Shown piece after piece: positions 27,101 through 42,100 of a stretch of 64,000 nt of DNA (within the stretch, counting starts at the first letter, position 1; each line of letters starts with the position of its first letter). The translations under genes and the position numbers were made by a program. The stretch is from Antedon bifida. Taxonomy: Eukaryota > Echinodermata > Crinoidea > Comatulida > Antedonidae. Location: positions 11,594,001 to 11,658,000 of the forward strand of contig OY727102.1 of assembly GCA_963402885.1 (NCBI GenBank). The letters run 5' to 3'. The notes under the pieces were generated by a model. It made no database searches and was not told the origin of the DNA. It saw only the letters and a program-made list of their open reading frames with translations.

Positions 27101-30100
27101 ATAAATGATTTGAACAGTCATAAGCGATAGATTATTCAAACTGTTGCTTGTCATTGATCAACTTGCTTGTGATCTGTCAACACACGTGCAGTGGCGTAAC
27201 GCACAGGGCTAAGGCCTCTGGTTTATCACTCTTAAGGGCCCTCCAACACTGGGTAGTTGCATTGAACTGCTCATGCTCTGGGGCCCCTGGATTTACCCAG
27301 TGAGCGCTCATAGCCTAGTGGGAATATTTCAGAATACTTTTGAATTCCTCCCAAGTTGTTCTTGGGAGGAAGATGAGATATGATCACATCCAGATCACTA
27401 GCTTACTTCATTCTCTGACTAAAAACAGCGATAGTTTAGAGTCTTTGCTCGCTCATAGTATCCATCCGTCAACAAAACTTTATGGTTATTTTGGCCTCTG
27501 TTTTCCCTTGGAATTGTTTGGCTATTTCTATACATCAGGCATCTTAACCTGCTTATTTTAGGGCATCTTCAAAAACTCACCTGATACTTTTCTTACTTCA
27601 GATATGATTTAAAAGTAGTTTCATTTTCCCTCAACCCCCGCCCTCCCCACACACACACACACAAAAACAAACAAGAAAAGAATGTTGCTTGATAACATTG
27701 TTAATACTTCTATTTTACCTCTTCTAATCCATTCTCCTTTTCATAAACTTGACTGTATGACATCACAGCAATAATGACAATAAATGCAATTGTTAAGAAA
27801 ATTGGTATTGCATAAGTAATGTAGTAAGCAAACCTGAAAAATAGAGTAAGAGTAATGTTATAAAAGGTAGGAAAAAATATTAATAAAACTCGATTTTGGT
27901 TATCTTCGATCATCTCCAATTGCTATAATAAAGCCAAAACTATTTTTTATCTATCATAATCATCTTAATGTGATGGTATTCTGTAAATTTAAATGGTACT
28001 ACATTTCTTTCATAATGAAAAATAATAATAATGAAATGACTGAAAATGATCAAAATGATAATAATATGACGCCATATGCTGCAATATGAGTTCTTAGGTT
28101 CCTGCAAATCTCAAGCTGTTTCTTCATTATAAATAGATTGTCAGTTTTTTAATACTTTTTATTTGAATACTAAAATGAATGTACAAACATCATTCAAATT
28201 GCAAACCATTACAAGTCAATTACATAAAATAAATACTAACTCATCTTCTTGGTAGCATGGGTATGGCATCTGCTGAACATAAGTCGTTGGTTGTACCGCC
28301 GTATCACCTGCATGTAGGTTTATAATACCACGGTCTAACATGTCCTGAACTATTATAAAAACGCGTTGATACTGTTGATCAGTATGGAAGTTATTGTTTG
28401 GACCTGGTCGCCACAAACTGTATAAAAACACAAAATATTAGTGTTTACACTGACATAGGGTATAAAGTTACTGTATTATCTGTTACACTATTCGTCTTGG
28501 GCAGACTTTGTTTCCATGACTCTTTTTCAGTAGATAATGTTTTCAGATAGTCCTGTGTGTTTCCATGTATGCCTAAATCCATATTTTCAACCTTTCATTT
28601 TTGGGATGGTAGACAATACCATAACAAAATGTGAAAAGTGGAATGTGCCACGATACATTAAATTACTCCATTCACTAGTGTTGTTCTAGCTAATATATAA
28701 TCTCTTTCATATCGCCTAGCACTGTAAGCAAACAGAGATTGCAATCAGTCAGCAGCTGTATTTTGTATGGTGTATGATCCGGGGTGTGCAACCTCCAGTA
28801 TTTTGATATGCCTCGTGAAAGGGGTAATTTTGTAATGTTAACTTTGCACTCACTAATCTTTGACGATCTCAGTACTTGGTGTATTATCAATTTCAACTCG
28901 AATCTTGTAGGCAACATGGTGTGGAACTTCAGTTGCATCATCAATACCCAGGAATCTTACAGCTAGAAATCAAAATTCATAATTGTTTTTTAAAAAAACA
29001 TACGGTAATTTGTGTTATTTCATCTTTATAAGCCTGTACACCCAGAGTGGACAGGAGAATGATCAGTAAACCAATCCCTTACTCTTTTTAAATAGTATAC
29101 TAAGAACATGGGCAGTGTACACAGCTTTATGTCCCATCTGAAAGATGAGGCAATTACAATAAAGTATTTTTCCTAAGGATACTACAGACAGTGTCTCAAA
29201 ACCTGTGTCTCATATGCCAGTCCGATATCCCTATTATGCCATATCGCTCAATTAAAGGCCCATACAGCAAAAACTGGAGTAAATTGGAAAAATATAAGAA
29301 TCATAATTTGATTACAAACCAGCAAACAGTTCATTGCTGTCGTAGAGACTTTCTGCAGCTGCAACCATGTCTTCTTCCGTGTCGTATCCAACAAAACGAT
29401 CCAATTCTATGCAGTCTGTAATATTCACAATAAACTCTGCTAAGAGATTGATTTCTTCAATCTCCTCGGTTGTGAGTCCAACACCATTTTCAAGAATGGA
29501 AGTTAAACTTTCAGCATCGATGTTTGCTTGTTGAACCAGCAGATCCTGGACAAATGTATTGTCCAACAATTCCTTAAAAATTAACAATTATAAGATATTA
29601 ACATATTGTTTTGATTTGTTAAGTACTCAACAGATTGCCTCTATGCACAAATTAGCTTAAATTTGATTTTTATGCGACTGTAAAAACGCATGATTATGCC
29701 ATCGACAAAGCTGGACTCTCATACTTCATCAGTATTTCCATATTTGTTTCTGATTTTGATTTTAGTTTTTACAGCTAAATCTAGCACAAAGTAGTTGATA
29801 AACTGCCTTATATAAGTTAGTTCTACTATTGTTGAATTGAATAAATTCTCATATATTATTTTAGTGTTTATGAATGTTACTTGTGTACTTGAGCTATGAT
29901 AGCATTAGTATATTGACGTACTGAGCTATAAGCTTTGTTAATTTCTATTTTTCTACAGGTTAGTTGGTATATAATGAAGGGGGTGGGTTTTAAGTGGGTA
30001 GTTATAGCATAATGTCATATGAACGTTGCTTAAAATGAACAATAATAATTTAATTGGTATCTCATACTGTTTATTATTATATGTATTTTATTGGTATATA

Positions 30101-33100
30101 TAACAATTATGCCTTGAATATACATACCAATAGGCTTTCATAATCGTCTGAGTTGAATGTACTTAGTTCTTTAGAACCAACAAGCCAGGCTGCACTGAAA
30201 TCACGTATCCCCTTGATCTCATCAAACATATAACTTGCCTATAAAAACCAAGTCAAGATTTAATAGCTTCATCTCCTTTTATAAATCGGGATTCCACTAA
30301 AGTTACATGTCTATAGCCTTGCACAGTTGTACGTCACACACATATCTTTTTGTCACATAAAGTTTGATAGTCTACAATTTCTTGTATTTTGCAAGACAAC
30401 TTTTTAAGTAAATGCTCTTATAACATCTAGATCTTTAAGCTAAGTAATACTTACTTCTTTAACTAATTTCTGAGCTGCTGGGCTGTTAGGTGAGTATGGT
30501 ATTTTTCCTAATAAAATAGGCTTTAAGTACGTCCAAGCAATGACACCGTCATTTCCATTATTGTTGATGTAGCGATAGAGATCATCACAATATTTCGCTA
30601 GGATAAAATAATCAGAACATTAAATAATAATCTTTTTTTTTAATTACTTGTAAATATAAAGCACTCGCCCAAAATATCATTAGCATGATGTTTGTTTAAT
30701 TTGCTCAAATATAAATTTCCTATTTCGTAATCCGTTACTGGTCCGATAAAAGTGTTTTCTCAGAGAAAAATAGTTTTTTCTTGTACTATAATTTACAGTA
30801 TCAACTTAAAATGGCTTAGTACAGACAGTTTATTCTATAAAATATTTTACCATTTTTAAATCTAGTACATACAGCTAAGATTATTGAAACAAATATATAA
30901 AGTAAACATTCCCTTCAATAAATGCATAAACAGGTTACTGCAATAACTGCAGTAGAATAAAGTTGACATGGTCAGTACATACTTTTTGCACCTGATATAT
31001 AATCTCCTGTTGCTCGTTTGTGTCTACCATTATTCACAGTTTCTTGAATTACTTTTGCAACTGTAGGAAAAAGAAAGCATTATCATACTCTAATGCAATG
31101 TAATACAACTTTATGCCATAAAGGCTTTCAACCAATGGATTGAAATGATCCATGGGGTGCAGTTCACCAACCCACAATCATTTAGAAATAAGATGAGACC
31201 AATATACACAACATTTCCAACATGAGTAGAAAAGAGAGAAGAAGAAAAGAAATTTTGCTGGTTCAACTCGAGAATTTTTCTTGTGATAAACACCACATTC
31301 AAGGGCGTAGGATGGGGAATTGGATGTTTAAAAAATCAGAACAGCTGATACCACTAGTACAGCATTCATTTCTGGATGATATGGTGCAGATTGGTTTGTC
31401 CCATGTTGAAATAAAATAAAAATTTCATCATTCACCTCATGCCATTCATTATACTATTATATAGCAGTTATTTGTAGAAGATTCAAAAGAATTTCAAATT
31501 ACTTTTTTTCATCCCACTCATCTCAGAACTGCTCTCTGCATCACGGCGTTTCATGTGCGTTTCATGATGTGCTTCGCGCCTTCGTCTACTGGGTGAATTT
31601 TCTATGTCTTCGACAGTGGCGCCACAAACAAACACTTGCAACACTTCATTAGCTGTTTGTGCAGAAACTGTTCCCATCAGGTCTTCTAAAATGTCGTCAG
31701 GTATTAACATACTGATATTCATTGTTGAAGAGAGAGCTGGCAGGGCATCTTCGAGCTGGTTTACCAGATCGTTAATTTTTTTAACGCTTTCTGTCGCATT
31801 TGCAATTTGGTCGTTGATAGAGAAGGTAACAATCTACAATTTAAAAAAAAAATTTGGTTAGTATATCATAATACACTATGACACCTGATAAGGAGGGGTT
31901 AATGTTAATATATTTATATAGTGCATTCTACAAACAATGTTGTCTCAATGCCCTGTGAACTTGGATGTTCAACTTCATCCTTCGCCACAAAGGGTTATGT
32001 CATGTCCGTGCTACCAAAGACAGCACTATTCCGTCTGTCCACGACTGTATACTGTAAAATAAACCATTTATCCGAATTTTCCAATTAGCCAACATTATAA
32101 TAAAGATTTTCCTTTTATTCCCACTTCACCATTGCTGATTTAATCATCATTATCATATTAAGTAACTCACATCTATTACAATCTCAGCAACATCTAATTC
32201 TTTATACAGGAATTCTGCAAATTCAAGGAATACTTCAGGATCCAAACCACACAGCGTCTCTGAGATTTCTGAGATGTCTGACATACTTGTATTTGGTGGG
32301 AATGTCAGCAGCATATCAATCTGGTCTTCATCACAGAAGGCACTGGACAATGAATCAATGTATTCCAGATCAAGAATCTAAAGAAAAGAAACGTAAGCTG
32401 TTAATGTTATACTTATATAGTGCTTTTAAAGCTCTGTCTACACTATCAAACTAGTTTGACAAAAAATGTGTCCAAATATGGTAGTGATATTCCTAAATAT
32501 TGTAGTGATATGACATCATCATGTCCATATATAGGCACATCACATAAAATTTGATACTGTAGATAGAGCTTAACAATAGATTATTGTTTAAACAATTGTT
32601 TATTATAAATTTATTATCTTATCCTAAAGATCTTTTCATACAGTCTCTCTATCGTCGTTCTATTCATATCTGAGTACTTGTGACCATTGTGATGACATCT
32701 CTCTAAACATGCTGATCTTGCGCTTTTTGGAGCAACTGCTTATTGGGAGTATTCCATATTCCCTTTATCGATACAGTCTACATTGTCCCTATTCAAATGC
32801 TTCCATTGCTGAATAAGGATAACTATGAACTACATATGTAAATGAATGTATTGTATATAATGTATGTACTGTATGTAACAATCAAATATGTAGAGCAATA
32901 TACAGATACTGTAGTAAGCACCATGATAGGTTCATGGTTTACATGGAGAAGCCGGTATGGCTAACGCTGATTAGAAAAATATGTTATGCAAGGCTTCATT
33001 TTATTTTTGTGAACGTTCAAAGGTGTATTAACTATTATGTACGATTTGCTGTGGGCAATCTGCCTCGGTGGAGCCCAACATGTATATGGAGAAGCAAATA

Positions 33101-36100
33101 AAGGTTATTGTATACGTTTATGATTGATTTGTGACTATCTACGCTTGTTATATAATCACAGTAAACATTGAATCACATTGTATGCTGGAAAAAATTAATT
33201 AAATTAAATTAATTTTTATGCTTGTTTATTACTTACGTTTTCAAGAATAACAAATGATTGAAGGAGATCTTCAGCCGATTCTTCTGACAAGCCTAGTTCA
33301 TTAATCAAGTATTCTTCCACCTTATCAACATCATGGAACATGTTGCCAAATTTGAAGGCTAGTAGAAATAAGAATAACTATTATACAATTGCATGAAATT
33401 ATTTTATTGGTTTTCCGCACTTGGCGTTTGTATAACCTAGATGAGTACAAACAGATTGTTTTTCTAGTTCTTTTTTTTATCTTATCTGTCTTGTACAACA
33501 TTTTTATTGTGTATTGTTGGCACCTCATTGCTAAAGCTGCATTCTGTGAGATGCAGAAATCTCTGACAATTATTTTAGTTAAAAAAATAAAATAATCTGA
33601 GTTTTCAAAATGATTACGGCATAAGATAACATTTTAATTTAAAATTCAATTGCAATAAATAAATTGCTTCAATTACAGTAACAACTATGAAATATTTGTA
33701 CTTTCTTATTTGGCTCATAATATAACAACATTATCTATGTAATAATTATGGTAACTTACTAGGCAATTCCCCAAGCAGATTGCGAATAAATCCTAGGTTT
33801 TCCAGTGCATCTAAAAATGATGCAACCTGTTGATACAACTCATTTTCACCAAAGATAGGTTCTAGGTCATCAAGGACTTTATCAACACTGTGAATATAGA
33901 AGAAACAAAAATAAAAGTCTCTCTTCAATAAATAGAAGAGCTAACTATTAAAACAGTTCAATATTATGTTCTCTATTTCTTTAATAAAAATAGGGATGTT
34001 CAGATAAGTCAGAAAATAGCTACTGCATACAAAAATACTGTATCTGTTCTTATATAGCACTTATTGCACAATGCTGCACATTATTACCACGGTCATTTAT
34101 TTTTATCAAACGCTTATGGAAACATACTCCCATAATGCAGCTAGTAATCAGCACAAATTTATGTCTTGATTTAACTATAGGTCCCCATTTATACATCTGG
34201 GTCGCGAGAGGCAAACATAAGTAAACTATCTTGCCTAAGGATAGAGAGTTGGATTCAAACTCACGATCAGTAATTCAACATCCAACACACTACGCCACAC
34301 TCCATACCAGAGTTGTACTGGTGGCGGCCAAAATGGTGTCAGATTCCTCATTTTTACTTAGGCTGTGTTTGTACGTTTGTTCATACAAACTTTTGCTATT
34401 GTCGCATCAACACACTTGGGGCATCAACACACTTGGGGTATCAAAATGACTAGAAGGTCTTAAACTACATTTAAAACATGCACTCAAGTTATAAATTACC
34501 TTTTAAATATGTCCGAGAATTCACTACCGGTGGAAATTATCTCAACCAATTCATATACACTGGAGATACCATTCTGTACTTCTGTTGGGATTTTAAATAG
34601 TTCTTCAAGATTTTCATCACTTATGTTCAAAGAAAGACGAAACAATTTTGCCAAGTCTTCTAACAGGGACGAATGCTCTGTCTCGTTCTTCATCTAAAAG
34701 AATAATACAAAATAGTGTGTGCCATTTCTAATACTATAATTTTTTTAGGCCTATTTAAGAATGTACCAAATATTATCTATATATTGTTTGAAGGTTTGCA
34801 TGGCAAAAATCAATGATAGGTATACAGTTTGTAGTACACCACATACTGTATGTAGTCCTTTGATAGTTCTCAGCATAGTGATCGAAAATAATTATTATAA
34901 TGGGTACCTCTCGAATCAATTTCAAAATGTCAATAGATTTATAAATTTGCTCGATTATTTCATGGTTTTCTTCAGAACATAATTCACTGTACATGAGATC
35001 GGGAGACAAATCGGTAAACATGAAAATGTCGTCAAATGTTGATTTGTTGCACAGAAGATCATATATGTTGCCATCATACTCATCCAAATCAGACAACTAA
35101 AAAAGAACGATTCTTATTAACAAATTTTAAAATACAATAGAATCCACTCCTTTGGGGCACCTCTATTAAGCCCTGTCTACACTATCAAACTTTATGTGAC
35201 TAAAAAATGTGATGCATGTGCCAATATATACATGATGATGTCATATCACTACCATATTTGAGCATATCACCACCATATTTGGGCACATCACACTTTTTTG
35301 TCAAACTAGTTTGATAGTGTAGACAGAGCTTTACAGTGAATAGAACGAGTGACAATAAAATATAACTGTTATGTACTATAACCTACCCCTAATTAAGAAA
35401 CACAATTAAGAGGCCAATTCGTGTTTCTACTGTAAATAAAAGGTATTCCAAATAAGGAGATGGAATTTTCTACACAGGATACTTAATAAAATATGTTATT
35501 AAAGTGTAAATAACTTCAATTCCTTACCACATCAGCATCTAGGAATACTTCCAAGATCTGCTCAATAAACTCTGGCGATACGTTCAATGTTTCATTGAGC
35601 CATTCCGCAAACTCGGTGGAGTTCTTCAAAATGTCAGCAAGTTTTACTAGTATTTCAGCTGTAGAATAAGTTAACATAACATCAAAAACATATTTACAGT
35701 ATAATTTAAAGTTTTTGATAATTGAAAAATAAACTACATATACATGGCACTGCTTCACAACAAACCCCAGAAAACCAGACATATCATAAGAGTAAGACAA
35801 ATCTCATTACTAATATACTTGTAATTAGTCAAAGCACTATCCTAATACAGGTATGGTTCTGGTAAAAAACTCACTTGAATTGTCCTGAGGCATTTCATAA
35901 TCTTCAAACAATTCAACGATGATTTTAAGAAGATCAGTATTCAGACTACCACCTGAAAACTGCTCAATGAGAGAAATTATTGACGTCAATCTAAAAAAAA
36001 AAAACACAATAAAAAAAATTATATCAGAAAATTTGGTTTTCAAAATTATACATTTTGGAAACATGCTAAACGTTTTGCAATTTTTATATCAGCTACTGCT

Positions 36101-39100
36101 TTTACGGATTTTTCTAGGGCTTTTCCAACTTTCGTATTAGTCCTTGATTGACACCAAAGTGTTTAAGGTGATCGTCGTGGATATAAATGTGACATATACA
36201 TATATATCTACAAAGGCAACAACAAACCATACCCATCTACATCATCGTTACTCAGTTGACTGAGGTAAGCCATGAATTCAAATATATCTCCTAAGTACTC
36301 CTCTAGAATCCATTCTCCGTCTGTTAACAGGCTGGTAAGGTTACCAGACACCATGATGGCATCATATAGAAATCTTTCAATATCACTGGAGAACACAGAA
36401 CAGTTAAATGGCCGTGTTGACACCTCTTCAATCTATTCAAAAAGAAAAATGATTCGATGTCTCGTTTCTGAAAATTGTAGGTGTGTTACACTTTGCGCTT
36501 CTCACATACATGGGTACTGTAGGTGTGTTGTTTGTATTGTAGCGTGTATTAAATTTAAATGGCACACTTCAGGGCATTTTAGGTTTGTTAGGTGAGCGAT
36601 TAACTAGTTGGGTTGTTCAGTAGAACAAAGTATATAATTTTGTAAAATTCCAACATTTTGTCACATTTAAGAGTAATAGGTAAAAGAAATTCTTAAATTT
36701 AAACACAAAAGATATGTTTGTGTGACGTTTTCTTGATGATTTCTTATCAGACCAATGAATGATTTCAAGAAATGTTTTGTCTTGTTTTGGTTTATTTTTC
36801 TTTTACCTATACTAATATTTCATTCTTATATAGTGCATATAAGCAAGCTCTCAATGTGCTGCACATTATTACCCCCTATAATTAGATTTAGGAAACAGCA
36901 TAGTACAATGAGGTCATCAGTGTTGAGGTCTTTAACAACTCACCAATAACCACAGTAATACACAAATCTTGGTGAATGAGGTCACACAAAACAATTGTTT
37001 TATCGTCATGTCATTATATGGATTTCTAATCTATGATATAACTTTGATCTACTTACATCCTTTATTAAAGTAGTTGCATCAATAATTTTATACATCTCTT
37101 GAACGAATTCAGTTTCTCTGATCTTATGTAAACTACACATTGTGGTTACTAAATATCCAAGATCAACTGATTCGTCGATTCCAAAAACAAGTTTGAGAAG
37201 TGTTTCATTACAAAGAATACCTTCAAATTGATCATAATTGCTGTAGATGTACGACATCTATAAAAAAAACAGTATAACAAATTTGCTATTTCTAGATATA
37301 TAAATTATAGGCTTATCAGCAAAGAAGCACCATAGATTAGTACATACCACAGAGTACCATGGTGTACATGCTAATATTGGTTGTAATGGACTAGGTGTGA
37401 TCAGGTGTGACATAATTTTGCAAAGTTAATCATTTTTATGTGCACCCATTAATTTAAACATTCTTTGACAAAAGATTACTACTTAGCCAAAATACACTAA
37501 TGGCATGCAATTTCAGCTAAATAAAGATATTCTTATAACAGATCAAGGTTTAGGATTAGACGGTGTCCAAGAGAGGTCTAGGCTTTTTTTTTTATTCCAA
37601 CAATATTTTACGAGGGTGGTCCATCCAGCCGAAGCTGATCATTAGGGACCCTCACAAAAATACAACATGACGAGACATAAACATGTAACAATAAAAATCA
37701 AATAAAAATAAATATAATTTATAAAGATAACCAAAAGGTCTAGGCTTAGATGGTGTCTAAGAGAGGTCTACTGTACGTAACCATTTTTGTAGGCCTAAGC
37801 ATTTGTTATTTTGAAATATAGCTTACTAGATTAAACTGATCAGTATCCATCAATACAACTGGTAGAGACTTCATTAGACTAGGCCAGGTATCGATCAATA
37901 CTGTTCCGAGTTCTACGGTTGCATCTGTATTGGCCAATAGGGCTTCCATTTCCTCCATCTTTTCTGTTGATCACAACAATTTAAGATGTATGTTAATAAT
38001 CAAGAAAAATATCATATTATCAATAAAACTACCCAATGCTTGCTTGTTGGGTACAGTATACAGTATAAAGGATTTTGTTTAAATATTTTAGCAAATCAAT
38101 TTTACGGTTGAAATACATACCTGGCAGCTGTAAAATGCTGTGCCTTGCCACGACCATGAAAACATCCATCTGAACAATCATGCCATGAACCATCTCGTAC
38201 AATGTACTATTCATTGGTAACATCTCAACCATATCACAAATCATAGATGAACTTAACAAAAGCAAGTTGTTGGGAAAGCGTTAACTACTGGTAACATCTC
38301 AATTCAGTAAAGATTAAAATTAATAGATTTAAACAATATTTCCTTAGATTATTGAATTACAAGATACAGTGGCATGTCCTGGATTTTAAAACAAGGGGGG
38401 TGGGGGAGGCCTAAAAATGGTGAGCTTAATTTGACAAATTAATTGTCCTATCTTTTGCATTACAATTTGCAACATTTGGAGGGGGGTGGGTTAGAATAGC
38501 CGGGGTGGCTGGGATTTTAAAAATACCATATGTCGAAAAAATAAAATAAATGTTGGTTGACTTCAGTGCAATTAGAAATATACATGCAACGGTACATACA
38601 CTGACTAAAAAAAGTAAAAAAAGTTTATGAGATATTTTGATGGTATAAAACCTTTACCTGATATTCTGGAAGTTTGGTAGGCCTATCATATCCATTACAT
38701 TTCCACTAGAATTCATCATATCCATCATCCATGGGAAGTCATTCAGGTATGGAAGAAAGTCTTCAATGATTTGCATTAAACTGTTGTGGGGAAAGAATTG
38801 TTTTGAACAATTTGTCTAATGGTAGCACATCTACAGTAGCATTCTTAAAGAAGAGACACCTTCATGACCCCACCAAAATATCTCCTAGAGTCCTCTGAAC
38901 AAGGGTTACCTATTATGTGTTATAACATATAGTCCTTTTGCATTTTACCCCCTTAATAGGGGTGTCCCAAAGGAGAAGTTGTATTGTATAAGGACCTAAC
39001 TTCGGGTCTCAAAATGATTCACAGAATATCTCATTTATATCAGATATGTTTACTTCCATTTTGTGATTTAGGGTTTCCATATATTTATTTACTACTTAAT

Positions 39101-42100
39101 ATATAACTTTGTACTAAACTGGAATTTGTTTATACTGTGTAACCTTTTCAGTCAGGGTCCAGTTATGATCAGTGGTTGTGTGTGTACTAGTACACCAGGG
39201 TAACACCCTACTACTAGTCTCGAAAGTTGTACTAGGTTCTTTAAAGTACACATGAGCTAGATGTGTACACGGGACCTGGTTTATAGTCCTTATCCGAGAA
39301 GACTCGCTCTACCACCAGAACCATGGAGCGAGTGAGCCTTGAACCCTTGCCAATGGCTACGTAATTACAGTTCCACTCACGTACTCACTCACTAACTTCT
39401 TTAATAATAACAGATAGTACTTTTAGTATTACAGTAAAACCCCTATTACTGTAGTAGAAAACAACTTTAAAAAACACAGCATTAACTCTCTATACAAGGG
39501 CTATTTTATAAATCATTATCTGTTCCATTTTCTTGTTCAAATTCCTCTAGTGGTAAGTTATCTTTAAAAGAACTACTCACTCTTCAATATGTTGAGCAGT
39601 CTGTTGTTGCTGTAGTGCCTTTAGACGTGCCATTATCTCATAATAATCACCCATATCTGGAGAGCCATATAACGTGCTGAGCCATGAGAGGAGTTCCACA
39701 GCTTCTTGTGTTCTTTCAACCACTTCTGACCACTCCGTATCTTCTAGTGGATTCATCGGAGATGTCTGATATATAATTCTATCAATCTAAGAAAGATAAT
39801 CAAGTGTTTATTCCACTTCATAATTGATATCATAGTTGATTATAATTATGATACTATAGTTATAAGTAATAATTTGAATTAGTATTCAAATAAGTAATTT
39901 TATCTATTCTTTATTTCGTAATCAAATAATACAACAATACAATAAAAAAACAAAAGCCCATGGACCATAAACTGGTAATACGTGTACATTAAATCTTTTG
40001 GAGTAAAAATCCCCAGTTTGCATCCATTGCTGAGCCGTAAAAGGCATTTCTCATAATTGAATTGAAATATTTTATTTATACTGGGCGACCTCTTCAGTCA
40101 AAGACTAGTCTCCCAGAGGGCCCAGTTATGATCAGTGGCTGTGATGTACTAATACACATAACCAGGATATTATTAGAGTTGTTGACTCTTAGTGAGAAAC
40201 CATAATAAAAAAACCGTAATAATAAGTTTATTTGATATTGTTTAAAGGTTTGCATGGCAAATAACAAAAAAAAAAATAAAAAAATAAAAAAAATAAATAA
40301 ATAAAAAAGAAAAAAATTAAAAAAATTAAAATTAATTTAGAAAGTTGTTGTAACTTTTGGTCAAAGGTTCTAAGGACATATTATTGCAAGTACTTGTCTT
40401 CAATGGATATCAATTTGTACCTGTGCTGTAAATTGTAGAATATCTATGTTATGTGCATTACTGGCATGGATGAAGAAAGCGGTGGTGTTCATTCTGCACA
40501 TTGTCTGTTGAATAGCAGTTGAATCAAATACTTCAAGAATATTAAATGTCTCGTCAAATGTTGTGGCGTTGCAGAATACGTCATCCCATGCCCCATGGTT
40601 ATAGATGCTCGCAAGCTGAAACAATAGATTTATGATTAATATAACAATACAGTTATTAAGACATCGAGGGCAACAAAACTAAGCTTCTATCACAAACTGG
40701 AGTAACAACGATAAGGGCATTATTACATACACTAAAGGTCTATTTAATTATTTCACAAACTGGAGTAACATCGATAAGGCAATAGTTTTTTTCATATAAT
40801 GAATCTAATCATAGTGTATGTCATATGTTGTGTATTTACCAATAAGAAAAGAATTTTCATTTTGGGTGTACCCAGAGAGTTGTAACTCCCTGGTGTACAC
40901 AATTAAAAGAAATTATATTACCTGTACTTGACTGATATAAATATACTGTACCTACAAAATTCCTTATTCAGTTTATATTTAAGGTACAGTATGACAATAT
41001 ACTGTATCAACTCTAACTTTAATAAGAATTATAAAAATAATAGAGTACATTTTTCTTATAATCATGATAATAAAATTCCTCATTTTCTACTGTTTTTTAT
41101 TTTCTTTTGATTTGTGTCTTTAATTGTAATACATTGTGTTTCATTTAAAACTTATAGACAGTAGTTAGCACCGAATCAAAATCAGTACATTTGAGTGTAA
41201 AGCTCTGTCTACACTATCAAAAAAATGTTATGTGCACATATATAGACATGATGTAGTCATATTACTACCATATTTGGGCATATCACTGCCACATTTGGGC
41301 TACTTTGATAGTGTAGACAGAGCTTTAGTGTGAGTTAATCTAAAGGAAAAAAAGAAAAGGAGATGAGGAGAGATTGGACATACCTGGTACACTGAGATGA
41401 ACTGAGAAAGAATGGAAGTCTTGAGTTCCTCAATGGGGACATTCATCTGTTCATTCAAAGTTTCAATAGGTACACTGGTGTTAAACAATCCAATTAAAGT
41501 CTTTCCTACATAAATAGAATATACATGACATTTTAATTAACCAGAATTATATAGTTCAATATCAATTTAATAGAAAAAGAAATGGACTCATTTGTATTTA
41601 TGTTGGCCTATATGAATAGATATTCCGTGAGATAATTACACACTCTATAACAAAACACTCGCATCCAATTCTAAGTACATAACTAGATTAATAGAACTAA
41701 CATTGAACAATAACACATACCCCTGTCTTCTGTCTGTTTTATAATCGATTCCAGAATCAGGTTATAAATCTCTATGTACGGTTGTACCTGTTCTCGTAGA
41801 CCAGCGTCTTCAAAATATTGTTCAACATCATCTACGATGTTTGTTAGACTATACAAAAGGAGAAATAAAGAGAAAAATGCTAAAGAAGACAACTAATAAA
41901 CTAATAGAATAACTGTTACTAACTGTGTACTTTAACCATCCAAACCAATTAGACATAATGAGTTTTAAGGATTAAATATAAATTGACAACCTCATAAATC
42001 AAAGCATTTAGTAATAGTATATAAATAACAATTAAAACATATGGTATTGCTTTTATACATATCATACCTAATATTACCAGATGAATACATTTCTTGTAGT

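Noticed and set aside
29312-29319. Donor GTAATC for exon 29320-29572
   Set aside because: Using it would add four bases and break the phase with exon 28854-28962; GTTTGT fits.
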